Positions 61,314-64,000 of a stretch of DNA of 64,000 bases are shown here, one piece after another. A program made the position numbers and the translations under genes. Origin of the DNA: G965261775 sp965261775 (lineage in GTDB: Bacteria; Pseudomonadota; Gammaproteobacteria; Eutrophobiales; Eutrophobiaceae); the NCBI GenBank assembly GCA_965261775.1, contig OZ253477.1:2046001-2110000 (forward strand), written 5' to 3'. The notes beneath the pieces are model-generated. The model was not told the origin of the DNA, did no database searches, and saw nothing but the letters and a program-made list of their open reading frames with translations. Numbering within the stretch: position 1 is the stretch's first letter; each line of letters starts with the position of its first letter.

Positions 61314-62786
61314 ATGACAGATCTTCAAGCACATATAGAAGCACCGGGACGTGCCGAACTGGTTAAACAGGTTCGTGAAAAAATTAACGAACTAGGCGTG
61401 ACCTATATCTATTTTCAGTTTGTATCAGTGACGGGGCGTATTGTCGGCAAGGGCATTCCCGCCGACCATTGGGAACGCATTGCGGAAAAAGGGTTTCAAC
61501 TGGTCTACGGTTCAGTGGCTAACCTGTTTATTGATCGTTATGGCAATTACATTGGTTATGGACCGGAAGCCTCGGAATTGGTAGGTATTCCCGATCCGGA
61601 AACCTTTTGTCAGTTGCCCTGGGACAAACGTATTGCCCGTGTCTTTTGCACCTGTTTCCGTAATCGCGAAGAGCGGGAAAACCCGGGTGCGCACCTGACC
61701 TCGGATTGTCGCGGCAATCTGCGTATCATCCACGAGGAGTTCAAGAAAAAGCACAAGGGCATGCATCTGCGCGCTGGCACCGAGCCGGAGATGATGTGGT
61801 TGAAGCGCGGGCCGGACGGCAAACCGGACGGTGGCGTGACCAAGCCAAATTGTTACCATATTGATCAGTTTGAAGAACTGCGTCCCGCTTCAATGAAAGT
61901 GATTGAATACGCTATGCAGATGGGGTTCGACATGATTCAGGGCGATCACGAAGATGCGCCGGGACAGTTGGAATTAAACTGGATGTTTGATGATGTCATG
62001 CGCAACAGTGATCGTTTGACGACCTATCGTCAGATTTGTGCGCAGGTCGCGCGGGAGCAGAATTTAATCGCCTGCTTTATGACGAAACCGTTTATGGGCG
62101 TATCGGCATCGGGCTGTCATCATAATATTTCTTTATGGACTGGTGGTGAAGACAGGCTCAACAAGTTGCATCAGGACAAATTACCCGCTATGGACGATGT
62201 TTACAGCTATCGCGAGGGGGGTGAAAATCTTTTCGCGCCAGTACCGGAAATTGACGAGCGCAAACCCGGTCCGGTCGGTTTGCAGTCCATCGGCGGTGTG
62301 ATTGAACACCTTGGGGCATTGACGGCGATAGGCGCTTCCACCGTGAATTCATATCGTCGTTTGTGGGATACCGGTTTCTGGGCGCCGGTCTTTGCCGACT
62401 GGGGATACCAGAACAGGACCTGCGCCCTGCGTGTCTCCGCCCCGGGTCGTTTTGAATATCGTTCTGTTGATTCGATGGTCAATCCCTATTTAATGGGTGC
62501 GGCCTTGTTAAGGGCGTTTGATGATGGTATCGGCCGTAATCTGGACCCGGGCGAGCCGGAAGAGCGCAATATCTATGCAGCGATGGATGAGGGCAAACTT
62601 GTGAAAAAATTGCCGATGTCGCTGGGTGATGCGCTAAGAGAACTGGAGAAGGACGACGTCATCAGATCGGCGATGCCGGGTGAAATGTACGATGTTTATA
62701 TGCATTACAAGAATGACGAATGGGAAAAGTTTAACCATACCGTAACAGACTGGGATCGCGAGACCTATATGGATTGTCTGCCTTGA
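61314..62786 (+). CDS. second glutamine-synthetase-family protein, divergent
   Basis: 490 residues from ATG 61314 (TTAGGGGAAAA just upstream; the TTG at 61266 is rejected). Glutamine-synthetase motifs are visible but altered: TEPEMMWLKRG (metal-binding Glu), HEDAPGQLELNW, SASGCHHNISLW, and RFEYRSVDSMVNPYLMGAAL in place of the usual ExRxxD...NPY. It is longer and clearly distinct from the GlnT at 54895. Probably a gamma-glutamyl-amide ligase for another amine. Lies 80 bases after the FAD oxidoreductase gene and 66 before a class II amidotransferase. Confidence 0.82.
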   Translation: MTDLQAHIEAPGRAELVKQVREKINELGVTYIYFQFVSVTGRIVGKGIPADHWERIAEKGFQLVYGSVANLFIDRYGNYIGYGPEASELVGIPDPETFCQLPWDKRIARVFCTCFRNREERENPGAHLTSDCRGNLRIIHEEFKKKHKGMHLRAGTEPEMMWLKRGPDGKPDGGVTKPNCYHIDQFEELRPASMKVIEYAMQMGFDMIQGDHEDAPGQLELNWMFDDVMRNSDRLTTYRQICAQVAREQNLIACFMTKPFMGVSASGCHHNISLWTGGEDRLNKLHQDKLPAMDDVYSYREGGENLFAPVPEIDERKPGPVGLQSIGGVIEHLGALTAIGASTVNSYRRLWDTGFWAPVFADWGYQNRTCALRVSAPGRFEYRSVDSMVNPYLMGAALLRAFDDGIGRNLDPGEPEERNIYAAMDEGKLVKKLPMSLGDALRELEKDDVIRSAMPGEMYDVYMHYKNDEWEKFNHTVTDWDRETYMDCLP

Positions 62787-62852
62787 CGGTGGACGCTATT
62801 TCGTTGAAATCGTGTGAAATTTATAACTGATAGCAATAGGAGGAACGTATAA

Positions 62853-63794
62853 ATGTGTGGTATTGCCGGACTAATCTGGAAAGGCGGTCAGGACTCGAAT
62901 ATCGGTTCGGAAATGACCGATATGCTCCAGTCCCTGAAACACAGGGGACCGGATTCAACCGGATTTGCCCTGTATGGCAAACCCAATGAAGGCGATTTTG
63001 TCATGCGTTTTAAAACCGCGGAACAGGAAGAACTCAGAGGCGGTTTTGATATTCATAAGCGGGTGGAAGAGCGTGAAGAGGCGGTTGAGAAGCGCCTGCA
63101 GGAAATGGGCGTCAACATCAGGAACCAACAGGCCGTGACGGAATATGCTCACCGTTATGTTTTTGGTTTTGAAGGCGATCTGCGTCGCCTGATTGATTAT
63201 GTGGAAGATATTGACGGCGTGGAAGTGCTTTCCGTCGGCAAGGCTCTGGAGTTAATCAAGGATCTGGGCGATTCTAAAACAGTGTCCGAACAATACAGTC
63301 TGGGCGGCTTTCAGGGTACGCATGCAATCGGCCATACTCGTATGGCAACCGAATCCGATGTGGATATTCGTTCCGCGCATCCCTATTGGGCCTATCCATT
63401 CAGCGATGTGTCTGTGGTGCACAACGGTCAGTTGACCAACTACTGGAGTAATCGTCGGGAACTTGAACGTCGTGATCATCGCTTTACGTCGAATTGTGAT
63501 TCGGAACTGATAGCAGTCTACATTGCAGACCGGATGGACAAGGGTCAGACGCTGGAAGAAGCCATGCGGGATTCCGTGGCCTATCTTGATGGTGTCTTTT
63601 CCTATGTGGTTGCCACGCGTGATCAATTGGGCATGGCCAAGGATACGATGGGGGCGAAACCGATGGTAATTTATGAAAGCGACGAATTTGTCGGATTGGC
63701 CTCGGAAGAGATTGCGATACGCAGTATCTTCCCGCGCGAGATCGACACGTTTGATCCATATGAAGGGGAGGTTTTGGTATGGCAGGTAGCATGA
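62853..63794 (+). CDS. second class II glutamine amidotransferase (glxB-like)
   Basis: 313 residues; TAGGAGGA eight bases before the ATG. Catalytic Cys2 in CGIAGLIWKGGQDS, then LKHRGPDSTGFALYGKP, AIGHTRMATESDVDIRSAHP and SVVHNGQLTNYWSNRRE. An insertion of about 40 residues with a helical, charged segment (RVEEREEAVEKRLQEMGVNI) replaces the corresponding part of the first glxB. The last 16 bases overlap the next gene, so the two are coupled. It parallels the first glxB-glxC arrangement. Confidence 0.9.
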   Translation: MCGIAGLIWKGGQDSNIGSEMTDMLQSLKHRGPDSTGFALYGKPNEGDFVMRFKTAEQEELRGGFDIHKRVEEREEAVEKRLQEMGVNIRNQQAVTEYAHRYVFGFEGDLRRLIDYVEDIDGVEVLSVGKALELIKDLGDSKTVSEQYSLGGFQGTHAIGHTRMATESDVDIRSAHPYWAYPFSDVSVVHNGQLTNYWSNRRELERRDHRFTSNCDSELIAVYIADRMDKGQTLEEAMRDSVAYLDGVFSYVVATRDQLGMAKDTMGAKPMVIYESDEFVGLASEEIAIRSIFPREIDTFDPYEGEVLVWQVA

Positions 63795-64000
63795 ACAAGG
63801 ACCACAAGTCCCGTGAAATGGGGATGCACGATGAACAACTGGTGGGGCGTACCCAGCAGATATATTTTTCCCCTTCCGAGGAAGAGAACTTTGTCCATTC
63901 CTATGCCTATGATGTGGACTTTGACAAGGTGACGGAATTTGATTGTGCGGAGATAGACAGCTCAGCAGTCAATTGCAAAATCCGTGATTTGATGGCGAAA
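63779..64000 (+). CDS. probable second GXGXG (glxC-like) protein, 5' part
   Basis: Starts at ATG 63779 (or ATG 63791, same frame) within the end of the amidotransferase gene and is open to the window edge (74 codons). The visible part has an N-terminal extension with no close match, then TEFDCAEIDSSAVNCKIRDL, which corresponds to the opening of GlxC ('...I.L.......N..L'). The GXGXG repeats would lie beyond the edge. The assignment rests mainly on gene order. Confidence 0.55.
   Translation, partial: MAGSMNKDHKSREMGMHDEQLVGRTQQIYFSPSEEENFVHSYAYDVDFDKVTEFDCAEIDSSAVNCKIRDLMAK

Overview
The window looks like a chromosome segment of a gammaproteobacterium. The order asd, fimV, truA, trpF, trpB, trpA, accD, folC, dedD (SPOR), cvpA, purF (10385-23980) is the conserved Pseudomonas-type arrangement of that class, and FimV itself is largely restricted to it. 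The backbone is moderate in GC. The glutamine-synthetase and glutamate-synthase-like genes at the right end suggest an organism that handles methylated amines or ammonia through gamma-glutamyl intermediates. No genus can be assigned from sequence reading alone.

Layout. (1) 1-3348: end of an RND membrane-fusion protein and a complete RND pump. (2) 3512-7498, minus strand: metG followed by an incomplete, divergent Rnf set (rnfA, rnfB, rnfD). (3) 7588-23980, plus strand: mrp, dcd, leuB, asd, a free-standing FimV N-terminal-domain gene, fimV with large tandem repeats, then truA to purF, with a small HTH-like gene between trpB and trpA. (4) 24221-42203: tRNA-Arg(ACG) followed by an island built on a type I restriction-modification locus. 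(5) 42243-50655: mostly minus-strand accessory metabolism, including a ceramidase-like membrane protein, a flavodoxin-like protein, yaaA, a HAD phosphatase, a GFA-family enzyme, two class I amidotransferases and etfAB. (6) 50830-64000: a PuuR-like regulator, glxBCD (mgsABC-like), a type III glutamine synthetase, a DMT permease, an ammonium transporter, a FAD oxidoreductase and a second, divergent glutamine-synthetase/glx set that runs off the window.

The most interesting region is 24441-42203. hsdM and hsdS lie 10.6 kb away from hsdR, and the space between them is a string of defence cassettes: a HEPN-like/STAND NTPase; a Kiwa system (KwaA/KwaB) followed by a dual-OB/DUF488/DUF4326 trio; an AAA ATPase with a DUF4276 (TOPRIM-like) partner; and a DarTG module whose toxin gene is broken. 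Consecutive cassettes are separated by small chimeric ORFs (30528-30704, 34098-34274, 36282-36614). All have the same polarity: the first codons of hsdR are fused to an hsdS-like C-terminal tail, clearly in the first two and weakly in the third. The start of the hsdR piece lies at or over the stop of the upstream cassette, and the tail overlaps the start codon of the next cassette. In the clear cases (the real hsdS end and the tails at 30704 and 34274) the tail also carries a GGAGG just upstream of that start. This is what would be left if cargo repeatedly entered at an ancestral hsdS/hsdR start-stop overlap and units then accreted in tandem. A degenerate gene (34271-34420) and the 5' part of darT sit at these coupled starts, so the locus also loses cargo.

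hsdM carries two in-frame expansions derived from a palindromic REP-like repeat, and fimV carries eight copies of a 15-residue repeat; both should vary in length between strains.
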